Shown here: piece by piece, positions 13,588-24,188 of the stretch
Numbering within the stretch: the first letter of the stretch is position 1
How the letters are laid out: each line of letters opens with the position of its first letter
NCBI GenBank assembly: GCA_963931865.1
Contig: OZ007514.1
Location: 11,891,478 to 11,955,477 of the forward strand
Source of the DNA: Axinella damicornis
Lineage: Eukaryota > Porifera > Demospongiae > Axinellida > Axinellidae
Reading direction: 5' to 3'
DNA length: 64,000 bases
Position numbers and translations under genes: made by a program
Notes under the pieces: model-generated
The model's input: only the letters and a program-made list of their open reading frames with translations
The model's database searches: none
What the model was told of the DNA's origin: nothing

Positions 13588-15655
13588 CCACACATGCCTA
13601 CCTTCTGGTATAACATTGTCCTGTGCCCACATTCCACAGGTGAAGTTATAGAAGTCAGTACAAGGGTCGACAGATTGGTTCATTCCCGACAGCACTAGAC
13701 TAGCCAGCTGCACACAGCTTGCAGTGAGACACAGGTTGTCCCCGCTGTTGGCCAACGTGACACCCAGACCCACCGAGCACAGTGCAGCAACTGCCACGAT
13801 CAGTGCTATGGCTGTGAGGGGGGAAGGAGAGGGGAGAGGGGAGGAGGAGGGGAGGAGAGGGGAGGGGAGGAGGAGGGGAGGAGAGGGTAGGAGGAGGAGG
13901 AGGGGGAGGGGGAGGGGGAGGGAGGGGAGAAGGAGGGAGGGGAAGGTGGAATGGGAGTGGTGGTAATGGGAGAGGGAGGAGGAGTGAGGGAAGGAGGAAG
14001 CGGGAGGGGGAGGAGGGAAAGGGGAAGGGGGGAGGAGAAAGGGTTCTATAGTAACAAATTACAATTAGAATTCATGGCCGTTGCTAGCTGATTGTGCAGT
14101 TTTGTGAGATTTCCACCTCTTCCCTGCAGCATGAGACTACCGCCCAGCCTCTGCTACCCACCCAGTCACATGACTGTCTGCACTGTGAATAATGGCCTCG
14201 CATGTGCTGGCTATCAGAGGTCATCTCATCAGCCACCGCACCGGGTGATGCAATGCAGTCGTTCTGATACCATTGTAGAGTTGTCACCAGGATTACACAA
14301 CAAGGCGCACAGGCACACACAACGCGTGGAGAGGGACACCACGTCCACCAGTTATGTGTGCACAATGTTGATAGTGACTCTAAATCAGCGTGTATGGTAA
14401 CATGAAAGGGTACGTTTCAATCTCTGCATAAGGTGTATCCTTGGCTGGGTACATGATACATAGGGGGCAGGGTGCCTCTTAGCTTACAGGAAATGACCAC
14501 AGACATTGATCTCATGTTGTCCTATTTCCCGGTACCAGCAGTGACCCAAGCACCTCATCTGTGTCCATTGCTGCAGTATAGGGGGCACGATATAGTCTCG
14601 TTCCCAGGGAGGGTCTGGGAACCAGACCATAGGTAGTCACAGCCCAGTGCTAAAGAGGGGGCACACCTAGCCTCCCCCCGTTTTTAGAGGAGAGAGCCTG
14701 GGACCGAGGCTAGGGCACACCCAGAACAGAACAGTGGCTGTCAGTGTACTGTAGTGCCTGACCACACAGTTAAGGATTGAATGTCTGTCAATCCCGGTAG
14801 GGAAAGATAAGTCCAAAAGGGCAACTTCCGTGTTTAGGGAGTAACACCATTCAACAGAAAAACCAAGGGCTTTTGGGGGATTCGAACCCAGGACAGAGCC
14901 TGAGTTGAGCACCAGAGACCCTCACTCTACCAGTGCACACCGCACACCGGAGTGTACCGCACATAACAAGCTGGTGGAGGTAAGCTGATCCACGGAAGTA
15001 AGCACGGCGTGAAGCATCACTGCAAATAGTGAGTGTGGTTGCCACTGAGCTAGCATCGTTCCCAGGCCGGCCTGGGAACGAGGCTAGCACTGAGCAGGAG
15101 CATGGGCATTTCAGCCACAAGTGAAGACCCATCCCCTCACCGAGTGCAAAGACGGTGCACTTCAGGCAGGAGGTCTTGCTCTTTCCGCCCTTGCCTCCGA
15201 TTATAGGATGCTTCTCCTCATCCATCTTGAGGTTACTGAGGGACGGAAGAAGGGAGGGAGGGGGAGAGAGAGGATGGAAAACAGAGAGGAAGGGAGGGAG
15301 GGAGGGAGGGAGGGAGGGAGGGAGGGAGGGAGGGAGGGAGGGAGGGAGGGAGGGAGGGAGGGAGGGAGGGAGGGATGGAGGGTAGGAGGGAGAGTAAGAG
15401 AGAGGGAGGGAGGATGGAGGGGGGAGGAGGAAAGGCAAGGAGAGTGGGAGGGAGGAAGGCAGGGAGAGTGGGAGGGAGGAAGGCAGGGAGAGTGATACAG
15501 TTAGCATGCCAAGAAGAGACTATTAAATCACAAACAAATAATGGTATCGGATAGCACATTGCGGCATCACTATACATCACAAGTGAAAAATGCTACTGAT
15601 CACAGCTAATATCATTCTGAAGATGTGGCTCTTACCTGAAACTCTTGTAGTCCAT
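8563..15655 (-). CDS. M13 metallopeptidase, neprilysin/ECE-like (incomplete)
   Basis: Exons: 15636-15655, 15141-15235, 13602-13811, 11629-11823, 11214-11362, 10939-10992 (runs into the gap), 10624-10689, 10407-10506, 9878-9954, 8563-8662. The start [16 protein letters not shown] is followed by a short basic cytosolic tail, one TM helix ([16 protein letters not shown]) and an ectodomain with [14 protein letters not shown]: a type II membrane zinc peptidase of the neprilysin/endothelin-converting class, which cleaves extracellular peptides. After the gap come [10 protein letters not shown] (third zinc ligand Glu), IKTDPHSP-like [11 protein letters not shown], and the C-terminal CYLW. The HExxH helix and roughly 400 residues are absent and must lie in the 200-N gap. 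The exon at 10407-10506 is 100 nt, one more than phase allows, with an in-frame TAG; either splicing starts at 10490 (84 nt, in phase) or it is a frameshift. Confidence 0.9.
8906..8942 (-). pseudogene. Decayed duplicate of an M13 exon
   Basis: The minus strand reads [13 protein letters not shown] then stop, matching [11 protein letters not shown] of the real exon 9878-9954. It lies at the opposite edge of the TCCC tract from that exon. It lacks the WC start and the PGPYR end, so it is a broken partial copy. Confidence 0.75.
8943..9857. repeat. (TCCC)n microsatellite, ~900 bp
   Basis: Nearly pure CCCT/CCT repeats with interspersed TCTCCACCTCTCTCC blocks spaced 90-170 bp apart, so a higher-order unit exists. 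Long open frames on both strands are compositional artefacts. Confidence 0.95.
10739..10938. other. Assembly gap, 200 N
   Basis: Exactly 200 undetermined bases, flanked on the left by GGGA repeat. M13 coding sequence stops at YLDNR on one side and resumes at [10 protein letters not shown] on the other. In the family these motifs are about 400 residues apart, so the real missing sequence must exceed 1.2 kb. The N count is a placeholder. Confidence 0.97.
10997..11130. repeat. (GGGA)n microsatellite
   Basis: A pure 4-bp repeat near the gap; the likely cause of the assembly break. Confidence 0.95.
12640..13168. repeat. 66-bp minisatellite, 8 copies
   Basis: Unit begins ATTACTCCACTAGCTACATC. Because 66 is divisible by three, the minus strand stays open for 197 codons with a 22-aa repeat (MDRCRSHD, then [12 protein letters not shown]). 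It lies in an M13 intron and has no flanking splice evidence, so I call it non-coding. Confidence 0.9.
13505..13587. repeat. (AC)n microsatellite
   Basis: About 40 dinucleotides just inside the intron following the M13 exon 13602-13811 (minus strand). Confidence 0.95.
13818..14042. repeat. GGGA/GGA-rich low-complexity tract
   Basis: Purine-rich plus strand directly upstream of the M13 TM exon; on the coding strand it is a long pyrimidine tract before the acceptor. Confidence 0.9.
14668..14712. mobile_element. 45-bp hairpin element, TAGCCTCG family
   Basis: Starts TAGCCTCC and ends GGGACCGAGGCTA. Flanked by a perfect 9-bp direct repeat, GGGCACACC. A truncated relative lacking one end lies at 14596-14630. 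Confidence 0.8.
14860..14962 (-). mobile_element. tRNA-derived SINE head
   Basis: The minus strand has an A-box-like TGGTAGAGTGAGG and, about 45 nt on, a perfect B box GGTTCGAATCC. The acceptor and T stems do not pair properly, so this is a SINE relic rather than a working tRNA gene. It lies in the first long M13 intron. Confidence 0.55.
15051..15086. mobile_element. 36-bp hairpin element, TAGCCTCG family
   Basis: An almost perfect palindrome from TAGCATCGTTCCCAGGCC to its complement, with 9-bp flanks CCACTGAGC and GCACTGAGC (8 of 9 identical). Confidence 0.8.
15245..15492. repeat. (GGGA)n microsatellite
   Basis: Between the first and second M13 exons; the pure core is at 15294-15375. Confidence 0.95.
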
Positions 15656-17064
15656 TGTGTGATATGCAGGTTCAAAGTACAGATCGGTCAACTTAGCCCA
15701 GATAGAGTAAATTATCAGCACAGCCACATTACAATAGCAGCGTGCCTAAAGCCTAGTATATAGCCACATATATACACTGAACACTCGTAGGCCACATTTT
15801 AGCCAAACAGTATGCTTCAATGGCTTCAACGATAACAGTGGTGGCATTAGCAACATGCACTCGTTCAACGTGACAACAAGCAAGAGCTAAGTGCCCATTA
15901 CAGTGCCTAACAAGGCGCGCAACACAGGTCACGGAACATCACCCACTAAACTACACATTCCGCTGTGTTGACGATGGTCTACAATCTAATCCATGATGCG
16001 TAGCTCCCTGTAGTGGTATCTGTCTGCTGTACGCTCAACCTAACGTCGATTGTATTAACAGACAACTTACTTCGTCTTGCTTGGAAGCAATGGGGCAGAT
16101 CCCTCAGCTAACTCCTCTGGCAATGAATTTCCAGTAGTAATCTCCATGTTTGTACAAACAGGAAATGCCTTTCATATAGTTATCTGGGAGGAGCTAACCT
16201 TGGATTTAAAGGTCAAAGGTGAGCCTACATAGTAGTATGTAGCATGGGGCCTGTAGCATGGAGCCTAGTGCATCGAGCCTAGAGCCTGGAGTCTACAGCC
16301 CAGGCTGGAGTCTACAGCCCAGGCTGGAGTCTACAGCCCAGGCTGGAGTCTACAGCCCAGGCTGGAGTCTACAGCCCAGGCTGGAGTCTACAGCCCAGGC
16401 TGGAGCGTAGAGCCTATAGCCTGGAGCCTGCAGAAGTCTGAAGAACCGGCTGAAGTAGCTAGGTACTATAGTCTACCATGGAATCATAATGGTTTCATTT
16501 TGATGACAAGTCTCCCATTACAATTAGCTATCCATTGCAGCTTCGAACTCTTCCTAATGACAATAGAGGCCAGGATGGCCCAATACTGGAGTATATAGCT
16601 ACAGCTGACTGATCGATATTCAATGCACAAGTGTCACCGTAAGAGATCATTTTAACCCTATAGTAGCTAGAGAAGCCTGGGTTCAGGGTTGAAAACGGAT
16701 GCTCATTCGTTGCTGTTGTGATAAAGGCAGACAATGAGAATGAAATGGGGTTCATCCTCAACCTGCAACACTATTATATTGAGTGGGCAATAATTTCCGA
16801 CATATATCACCTTCTCATTGTGCACTGAACTGTATGTTGCTCGTGTTGCTTTCTTAGACCATTACACCATCAGCTATTAGCATGCTAGCTACAGCTATAT
16901 CTTAGCATTGTAAACTTTGGGGAGTCACTGGATCCTCTGACAATAGATCGAGCAACTAACACAGCCCTGATAATATGCAAGATCAATCCAGGGTCATAGT
17001 ATACTAGCTACGCCCACACGTGCAACAACTTCGTACTCCCGGACTCGGGGCATGAGGTAGCCGG
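15656..17064. other. Intergenic DNA upstream of the M13 gene
   Basis: No exon supported. It should contain the M13 promoter near 15660-16150. A 19-bp tandem repeat (see 16288-16407) is the only clear structure. Confidence 0.5.
16288..16407. repeat. 19-bp tandem repeat
   Basis: Six near-identical copies of GGAGTCTACAGCCCAGGCT, with more diverged flanking units (GGAGCCTAG-like) back to about 16248. Confidence 0.9.
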
Positions 17065-18764
17065 CTAGGTCCACTCCACGTCACCACGAGTCCAGTCCAG
17101 AAGTTCAAAGAGAGCCTTATTGAAGGGCTCATACACCATCTTCAGCCTACTCCTGTCATCATTAGTTACCTGTTGATGAAGTGGGATGTCAACATGTCTG
17201 CCTTGATTGTACACCTCTGTTGATATCATGTTATAAGACTCCTCAGGTATAGTGAGCTTAGTCCCAGGAATCGAAAGACCTGCTTCAGAATTGCAGTCGT
17301 GTTGCGGAAAAACTCTTCACTGTTCATGATCATTATGTTTTCTGCAGGAAAGTTACATAACCAGTTCATTAAGGTTACGATGAACCATTAGGAGGCAGCT
17401 GTCCGTTTGTTTACATAAAACAATGTGATAATAGCGGAAGCGGTACATGTAAACGGTACAAATTCAATTAACAACAGACTAATTCTAATGAGACTTTGCA
17501 GTATCTCATACTCTTGCGCCAAATATAACGAAGGGAAATTGTTTCTCATGAATTTTGACTTGCTGCACGTGTAGCCTGATGTATTTTTGCCTAGGTCCAA
17601 ATGCCTTGAGGCATTTTACTTTCCTGTTCCAGGTGTTCCTACTTCTTTCATGTGGTGTTGGAATGTTGGAATGCAACTTGTTTCAGATTGATATCTGTTA
17701 TAGTTCCTGAGATATAAAGCGGCAAAGTTACCAACAAAAACGTTTATCGAATTGTACATCGTAACCTTAAGTGAATGTAGTAAGTGCCCTCATAGATCAT
17801 GCTTTCAGAAGAAGGGAATTTACATCGGATTGAAGTCCAGCCGTGGTGTAGGTCTTGGGAATACAGTTTTGCAGGTACTCTGTTGGTAAAATGGAGTATT
17901 TCATGCTGAACAAAGTCAGCAACTTGCATATACATTTCAATACTACCTAGCCTTACTCGCATTTGAAAGTTCGACACAAACCTGTCAATTGGATTCCGCA
18001 GCAACATCACAATCTTTGCCTGCCTTCCACAACATTCAAATATTGCTTGAGGAACCAAACACTCAACCAAGTAGGCCACAGTTGATTCCCCAGTCATAAG
18101 CCTCTTGTTAGAATCACTGCGTGGAAACATCACCAAGTAACTCTTCCAACTCACTTTCTTGATCACGCTACTGAACCTGCTGAAGAAGAATGTCTCCCCT
18201 GCTTGCAAACCTCCATCAAGATTGGCACCTTTAAAGTTGGGGTGTTTAGAAATATATTATTGTATGAGGGATGTGCTGCCACCTTTTCTTGCTCCCACTA
18301 TGAATAGAGTAGGACAATCATCATGCAAGGGGGAAGAACCGGCCCGGGATGGGTTAGTCATGATGGAATTGGTTGGACAAGACTGCAGGTCAAATTTCAA
18401 ATCGCTTCCAAGTCTTGTCAAGGTCCCAGTTTTATAGCCCGATTTTAGTGTTTCTTGAGCAGAGTCTGAGTTAGTACCATCTCCGAGTGAGCAGTTGAAG
18501 TGGCAGTCCACAACAGCCTCCTGCCTCTGCATTTTGATAACTTCTCCAGTCACGTTGATGTCAGACTGTTTTGGTGCCAGGACAGCAAGCTCATTCAGAT
18601 TACGGTATTTTGCCATGTTCACAGTATATCCGGGGGGAATTTCATGATCACCAGCTAACTGACTGTTGTTTCTAGATATCTGTATGAAGCAAGTAGATCC
18701 CTATAAGAGATACAGCAGTCACAGACAATACAAACACAATCTTAAGGTGTACTAGTAGTGCCAT
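17065..18764 (-). pseudogene. Sulfotransferase pseudogene split by a transposon
   Basis: The frame encodes a type II membrane start (MALLVHLKIVFVLSVTAVSL), then a Golgi-type sulfotransferase domain: the PAPS-binding loop is FIVGARKGGSTSL, the 3'-phosphate site is LLRNPIDRFVSNF, and the C-terminal part has NWLCNFPAENIMIMNSEEFF and EPFNKALFELLDW. Such enzymes transfer sulfate from PAPS, commonly to glycans. Three lesions break it: a one-base frame change near 18680 between the TM segment and SRNNSQLAG; a 394-bp TTAA-flanked element at 17373-17766; and a one-base frame change near 17265 between FRFLG and TKLTIPEE. Deleting the element with one TTAA rejoins the frame exactly. A small intron could explain the first lesion, but not all three. 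Confidence 0.85.
17373..17766. mobile_element. TTAA-flanked MITE inside the sulfotransferase
   Basis: Ends GGTTACGATG and CATCGTAACC are perfect 10-bp inverted repeats bordered by TTAA on both sides (17369-17372 and 17767-17770). TTAA targets are known for piggyBac and Kolobok elements; a terminal GG fits Kolobok better. A partial relative lies at 59585-59763. Confidence 0.88.
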
Positions 18765-20457
18765 TTCTGGTACTGTAAGCCAGCCTCTGCATATGGTCAC
18801 TTTATATAGCTGCATCACAGTGCTTCCTCTCCTGTTGTACATGTAATAGAGGAATGTACAAATGCTGTGTGGCTTCACGTCTAATTTGTAGGCACTCCTA
18901 CTCCTCCTAGTTACCTGGAACTAACTTGACACCTGATCTAGCAGGCCTAATGGATGGCATGTATAATACTAATGGGATCAAAGTAGGCTGCTCTTGTGTG
19001 TTCATTCCTTGATCACCACAGTGGAGGAGGCACTGAGATGCAACCGGTTGGTCACCAGAGCCTGGTCATTCCTTGATCACTACAGTGGAGGAGGCACTGA
19101 TATGCAACCGCGGTTGGTCACTAGAGCCTGGTCATTCCTTGATCACCACCGTGGAGGAGGCACTGAGATGCAACCGGTTGGTCACCAGAGCCTGGTCATT
19201 CCTTGATCACCACAGTGGAGGCACTGAGATGCAACCGGTTGGTCACCAGAGCCTGGTCAAGACGACCCTTCTCTGCCAGCACACACTATAATCATACAAC
19301 AAACTGTTAGGAATACAGTTGAATAGCTACATAATAGTTAGACGTCTTGTTCATATAAATTCTATATAAATTCTATATGGGATTTACATTTATACCCATT
19401 TCATCTAATCCCATCTTGTCTAAACAAAATGTGCTATTGTGTTGTATTAAGGATACCTTTTGATGAAATGGGATTACGATTAGACAGAGGAATGACACAG
19501 GATATAGTAGGCTAAGGTCCTGGCATGGGCTTGTCATTCCATGTTTTGTACACACATTCCTCTGCCACAGTTCACTCTTCTGCTGCAGCACTTTGTTCAA
19601 ACTTTCTCAGTGAGTTCTCAAACATGTAATGGTATTTGTGTTGAAGGTATTTCACCGCAAGTCGTACTCGATATCCTGTGATGACGCTGCCCAAGGAGAC
19701 AGATTTGCTGTAGCTACTTATTATGTTGCTGATCTAGACTTGTCGGCCTCTACTCCATCTGCTATGCAGGATATTTGCTCTACAATACTCTTATGCACAA
19801 GGTCTAGATCTGTAATAATGCTGGATATTTGCTCTACAATAGGTACCATCTAATTATGTGCAAGGAAAAGCTGCATGCTGGACATTCACTCTATTGCTAT
19901 ATGGGTATAGGTTATTGCACTCAAGCAGGTCCCTTAGCAGTGACCTGAGGGAAACAGCTAAGAGATATGCTTGAGATAAACAGCTTACTATGGTTACCGG
20001 TATATCTGCTTGCAATTGTCGTAGTGCTACGGGTTGCAACACTACCATCTGGTGAGGCTCACTCCATGCTAGTACCATGCCCGATAGCCTCATTCCCAGG
20101 CCCCGTCTCAGGCCTGGGAATGAGGCTACATGCTCAGTTACTTCTACAATCCACACATCACTGACTAGACATGTAGACTTGAAACACATTATGAAAAGAG
20201 AGCATTGTTAGCGCAATAAATTAATTAAACTGTTACCTACAGCAAATCCAAGTTGATCAGCTACTGGCAAAACAATCCGTTCTATTTGCTACCTACTACC
20301 ATACTGAGTACAGTATACAACTGACAGTGACAAACACAACTGCCTCGTTCCCAGGACACGGCCTGGGAACGAGGCTAGTACGATCATAATCATAGTGGGC
20401 AATAAACTGCTGCGGAAATTGAGTCTATAGTAAATTAGTAGGGGCACTGATCAGAGA
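18765..20457. other. Intergenic DNA with repeats
   Basis: No exon supported. It contains a 4-copy repeat (18998-19260) and two short hairpins of the TAGCCTCG type at about 20085-20128 and 20342-20379. The first has weak 9-bp flank similarity (CATGCCCGA and CATGCTCAG). Confidence 0.5.
18998..19260. repeat. ~64-bp tandem repeat, 4 copies
   Basis: Unit starts TTCCTTGATCACCACAGTGG and ends with GGTCACCAGAGCCTGGTCA. The fourth copy has lost three bases. Confidence 0.9.
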
Positions 20458-23400
20458 TCAGTGGTTCAGTGTCACATGTACAAGTGTCAGGAAGAGGAGC
20501 AACAGCTGCGTTAGGGCAGGTGGGAGGTCGGTGGCAGCACCACTGTCAGACTCTTGAGGTGTTACAGTGGTACCGGCAGCTGTTGTTAGAACCTGCAGAT
20601 CATAGACCGGGAATCAGCTCGAGTGGCCTGCAAACTATAAGCCATGATTTCACAGAAGAAGAATTTTATGTTTGGAAAAAAAACAGTAGCGACAACTTGC
20701 AATAATTATAGGAAAGGGTCTGGAGTGTGTCTTTGTAAGAGCTGACACATTCTAAGCAATTTGATCTGTACTGTCTTGCCGAAACAACTTAAGCAGCTCT
20801 TGTGCTGTAAGACTATCACTTGCAGTAACTCATGATAGATAGTCCAGTGTAACCATTCAGTGGTATTGCCCTGATTCAGGGTAGCCACTAGCAATGAAGT
20901 CTTTTGAATCAGCTAGCTATATGCTATAGTGATAGTACTTCCTTGGCATGACAAAACTGTAGCTATCTACTGCACGAGTGGTGCATGAACACACATGATC
21001 AGAATGTCGCTGCTCAATGCATGCATCATTGCCAGCAATAACAACTACTCACAGTTGGGGGAGGTGTTTGTGAGCAGTTTACCGCCAGAATGTCAGCACC
21101 ACCACGGTTGATGACACTGCAAGCCACAGCTTCTACCTGGCAGTCGCTCACGCGATCCTCATTGCCAACACAGCGATAGGGGAAGGCTGTGGCTGAATCC
21201 ACGCTGACTTCAAAGCTGCCAAATCTGTGCGTACGGAACATTGATGCAGTACCACAAGTCGTGCAGATCAATCACACTCATTGGCCCCAAGGCTGCGTCA
21301 AACTGATTTAATATTAATCTAGTTCTGCATGACAGAAGAATTTTCATGTTTGATAGAATTTGGTTCTTGGACTTTGACTGTAGTTTGCAAACAAATTTGC
21401 CACGTTTCGATCACCGTCTTGCAAAGAAGATCACAAGACAGTGATCGAAACGTTGCAAAATAAAATCTGTTTGCGAACTACCGTCAAGGTCCAAGAACCA
21501 AATTCTATAGAATAATTATTGCGGAGTACGGTAACATGACGCTCTTTAATTTTCATGCTTCATGCATGCGTGGTGCCTGTGGACTCATCTAGTGCATGAC
21601 TCCCTAGACAGAACCATGCATGGCCGGTTGGGGAGATACAGCCATTAATGCCTCTGAATTAACTGTTGACTTATTCATGGCCAAAAATCTACTTGTTGAT
21701 CAATAAACTTTCACAAAAACGTTTTGAAAAATATAGATGCATGAAGGAATAATTTCTGTAATAGAAAATAGTGAAGAGACAGAGTCTGTCTCTATACAGG
21801 TCCAAGGGTTGAGTTGCACATAGTTTAGATAACTTACAAATTTGGGTGCTCCCTGGTGCCCGCACCACACCCAAGCTCCCTGCACACCACAGCCGCCTCA
21901 CTCTCTCCAGACTCCCGGTTGCATGCGTACTTCCACTGCTCGGATGTGGTGCCAGTGTTGGTGATAACCTGCCGAAGCAGCTGCACCCGTCCCTCACAGT
22001 CGTGTGAACCACCCTCTACCCTCAGTCCAACTGCAGAACGTTCAGGCAAAGTATTGAACAGTTCTCTCAGTTACTATTTGAAACATTCCAGTTCATCACT
22101 GCAGCTTTTCATGCACGTGGCTCTGTCATATCCTTGCTGGGCTATATATTTGAAATTGAACTAGAGCTCCAACTGAAACATCCAAGTGCACCGTACCAAA
22201 ACTGCTTGTTACCATAAATGGAAATTGTGTGGAGGCGCTGACCAAGAATTCATGATGGCCAACAGAGAGGAAGGGTGGGGCTTTGAAGTTGTAATTACTA
22301 CGTGGCACAGATCCAATACACGTGAACAGATTGCCTGTGCATAGGAAACAACATGTCCAAGCAAAGCCGTCTCCAGAATTTACTTCACTGGCCCATTAGG
22401 ATCAACATTTTTGGATGCTCTATTCACATATTTCACTTAGTTACTACAGGGGAGCTGTTCAGGGCATCTTTACTGCACGCCATTTTGTGTACACATTCGT
22501 ATTGTGCTAATTTGTTTTGACTGAGCCAAGGCCTCCACATGACTTAGTTACTACAGCATGCGCAATCCAGTCTCAGATGTGAGATACATGCCTGCAATTA
22601 CATTGAAATGCTATACCAGGCACCAGGAGCCATTGATCAATTAGCAACAAAACAATGTGCCCCCACATCACAGAGCTTGAACATACCTCCCACATCACAT
22701 CACATGCTCCCATAGCCTCACACAGGATAGGAATGCTGTGTACGGCCAAGTCCATTTAAAATTTAAATGTGTACTGTTTGTGGCTATACACTGTATATAC
22801 TTCATGTCTCTATATAGGTTGGTTGCTGAAGAAACATCTCGAGGTGGAATATTGCGGCTGTTAAATTCTGCATGGTCACATATGCTCCTTGATGGAAAGA
22901 TAAAGATAAAACACGTTCCGTGGGAGCAGACCTGCATTAATGCAGGGCAGAACCAATAATTTAGCAGCTACGATTAATATATCCATCTCAAGATGTTTCT
23001 TCAGACAGTCAACCGATAGAAGTTGTGCCACAGACAGTTAGTTCGAAGGCCTCAGAGCCAGATCAGACTGCACTAAGCCATAATTTCATATGCCCACAGG
23101 ATGAATAATTGTGCCACATTTAAGTTAAACACTATTGGTGCTACGTTTCAGATGGGTCCCACATTCAACTGTTCCACAAACACTATACAGTGTCAAACCT
23201 CCGATAGTGGACCCTCCGAGATAGGGACACAATATAATAAACCTCTCTACAAAGGACACTTTTAAGGTCCCAAATAATTGGTTTGCCTATGGTTGTAATA
23301 CATTTTGAACCTCCGAGAAGAGGACAACCTCTCTACAAAGGACAAAAGACTTGAATTTATATTGTTCCCAAAGTGTCCTTTGATTGACTTTAACTCATTT

Positions 23401-23789
23401 CCTGAAGAACACCTCACAATACGTACCTCCTTACAAACTTCACTCGCAATGCAGAATCCTATGTACACAGCATGTGCTGTACCTTTGATGCCAAACTCGA
23501 ATCTTCCCTAGTAATACTATAATAGGAACCTATTACCAGATAATACAGTTATCTATGATATTACAGAATAATTCATACACGAAAAACAACGAGTAGCTAA
23601 AATTCACATAGCAGTAGCAAAAAAAGTTGAGAATTTAGCAGTAGCAAAATAAAGTTGAGCACATAGCTATTCGTATAAACCAGGAGCCTGCTGGACTCGC
23701 TGGCGAGACAACAGTCGTGATTGTATACCTTGAGCTTGGCTGGTGGTAGTCCACAGGACGATCGCTAGAATAACGACAAACTTGTCCAT
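20458..23789 (-). CDS. Single-SRCR protein, probable GPI anchor (A)
   Basis: Four exons join in phase: 23729-23789 (signal peptide MDKFVVILAIVLWTTTSQAQ), 21838-22030 and 21053-21224 (the two halves of one SRCR domain), 20458-20592 (tail). The product is 186 aa. The SRCR domain starts VGLRVEGGSHDCEGRVQ and has eight cysteines (HDC, YAC, VVC, LGC, YRC, SDC, VAC, VNC), the classical group B-like count. The last exon gives a small Ser-Gly-Ala region followed by a hydrophobic end (ALTQLLLLFLTLVHVTLNH) with no cytosolic residues, typical of a GPI-attachment signal. SRCR domains bind ligands at the cell surface; no ligand can be named. Exon phases match the neighbouring gene at 24189-29412, so the pair is a tandem duplication. 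Confidence 0.87.
21353..21508. mobile_element. 156-bp inverted-repeat MITE
   Basis: Ends ATAGAATTTGGTTCTTGGAC and its complement; the arms stay paired almost to the centre (GTTTCGATCAC...GTGATCGAAAC). It lies in the intron that splits the SRCR domain of gene A. Confidence 0.85.
22817..23014. mobile_element. 198-bp MITE with ~35-bp inverted ends
   Basis: Left end contains CTGAAGAAACATCTCGAGG and the right end its near complement (CTCAAGATGTTTCTTCAG), both closed by GGTTG/CAACC. It lies in intron 1 of SRCR gene A. Confidence 0.8.
23185..23345. repeat. Repeated ACCTCCGA...CTCTACAAAGGACA motif
   Basis: Two diverged copies of a motif running from CTCCGAGA through CTCTCTACAAAGGACA. Probably part of a dispersed element, with ends not resolved. 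Confidence 0.5.
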
Positions 23790-24188
23790 TTCTTCTCTGC
23801 ATGCGCGACCACTACATATACGGGAGGCGTGTCAAGGGTCAAAGGTTAAAGTTGCCGCACAAGATCAGAGATCGACGTCGGACACTGCAACACATTCAGA
23901 TCGAATTGACAACTTCATGTATACACGTGCAGTCATTGAAGGGTCCTCGTGGCATCTCTGATGCACCCAGGCTGTGATGAGCATGCATGGCCACTGCAAG
24001 CATGCGCATATCAGAGCTGAACCCTCGCTGAGCACACCGGCACACTTTAATAATACCAATAGTACAGTGGGAATTGATGAATGGTTTAGTGAAGCAAACC
24101 GGAGCACACAGACACAATACACATGACTGACAGGAGAAGCATGAATATAGTCACAGATGGGATAGAATGAATGACTTGCAGTCAGTAA

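Noticed and set aside
14860..14962. Functional tRNA gene
   Set aside because: A and B boxes are present, but acceptor and T stems do not pair, so a SINE head is more likely.
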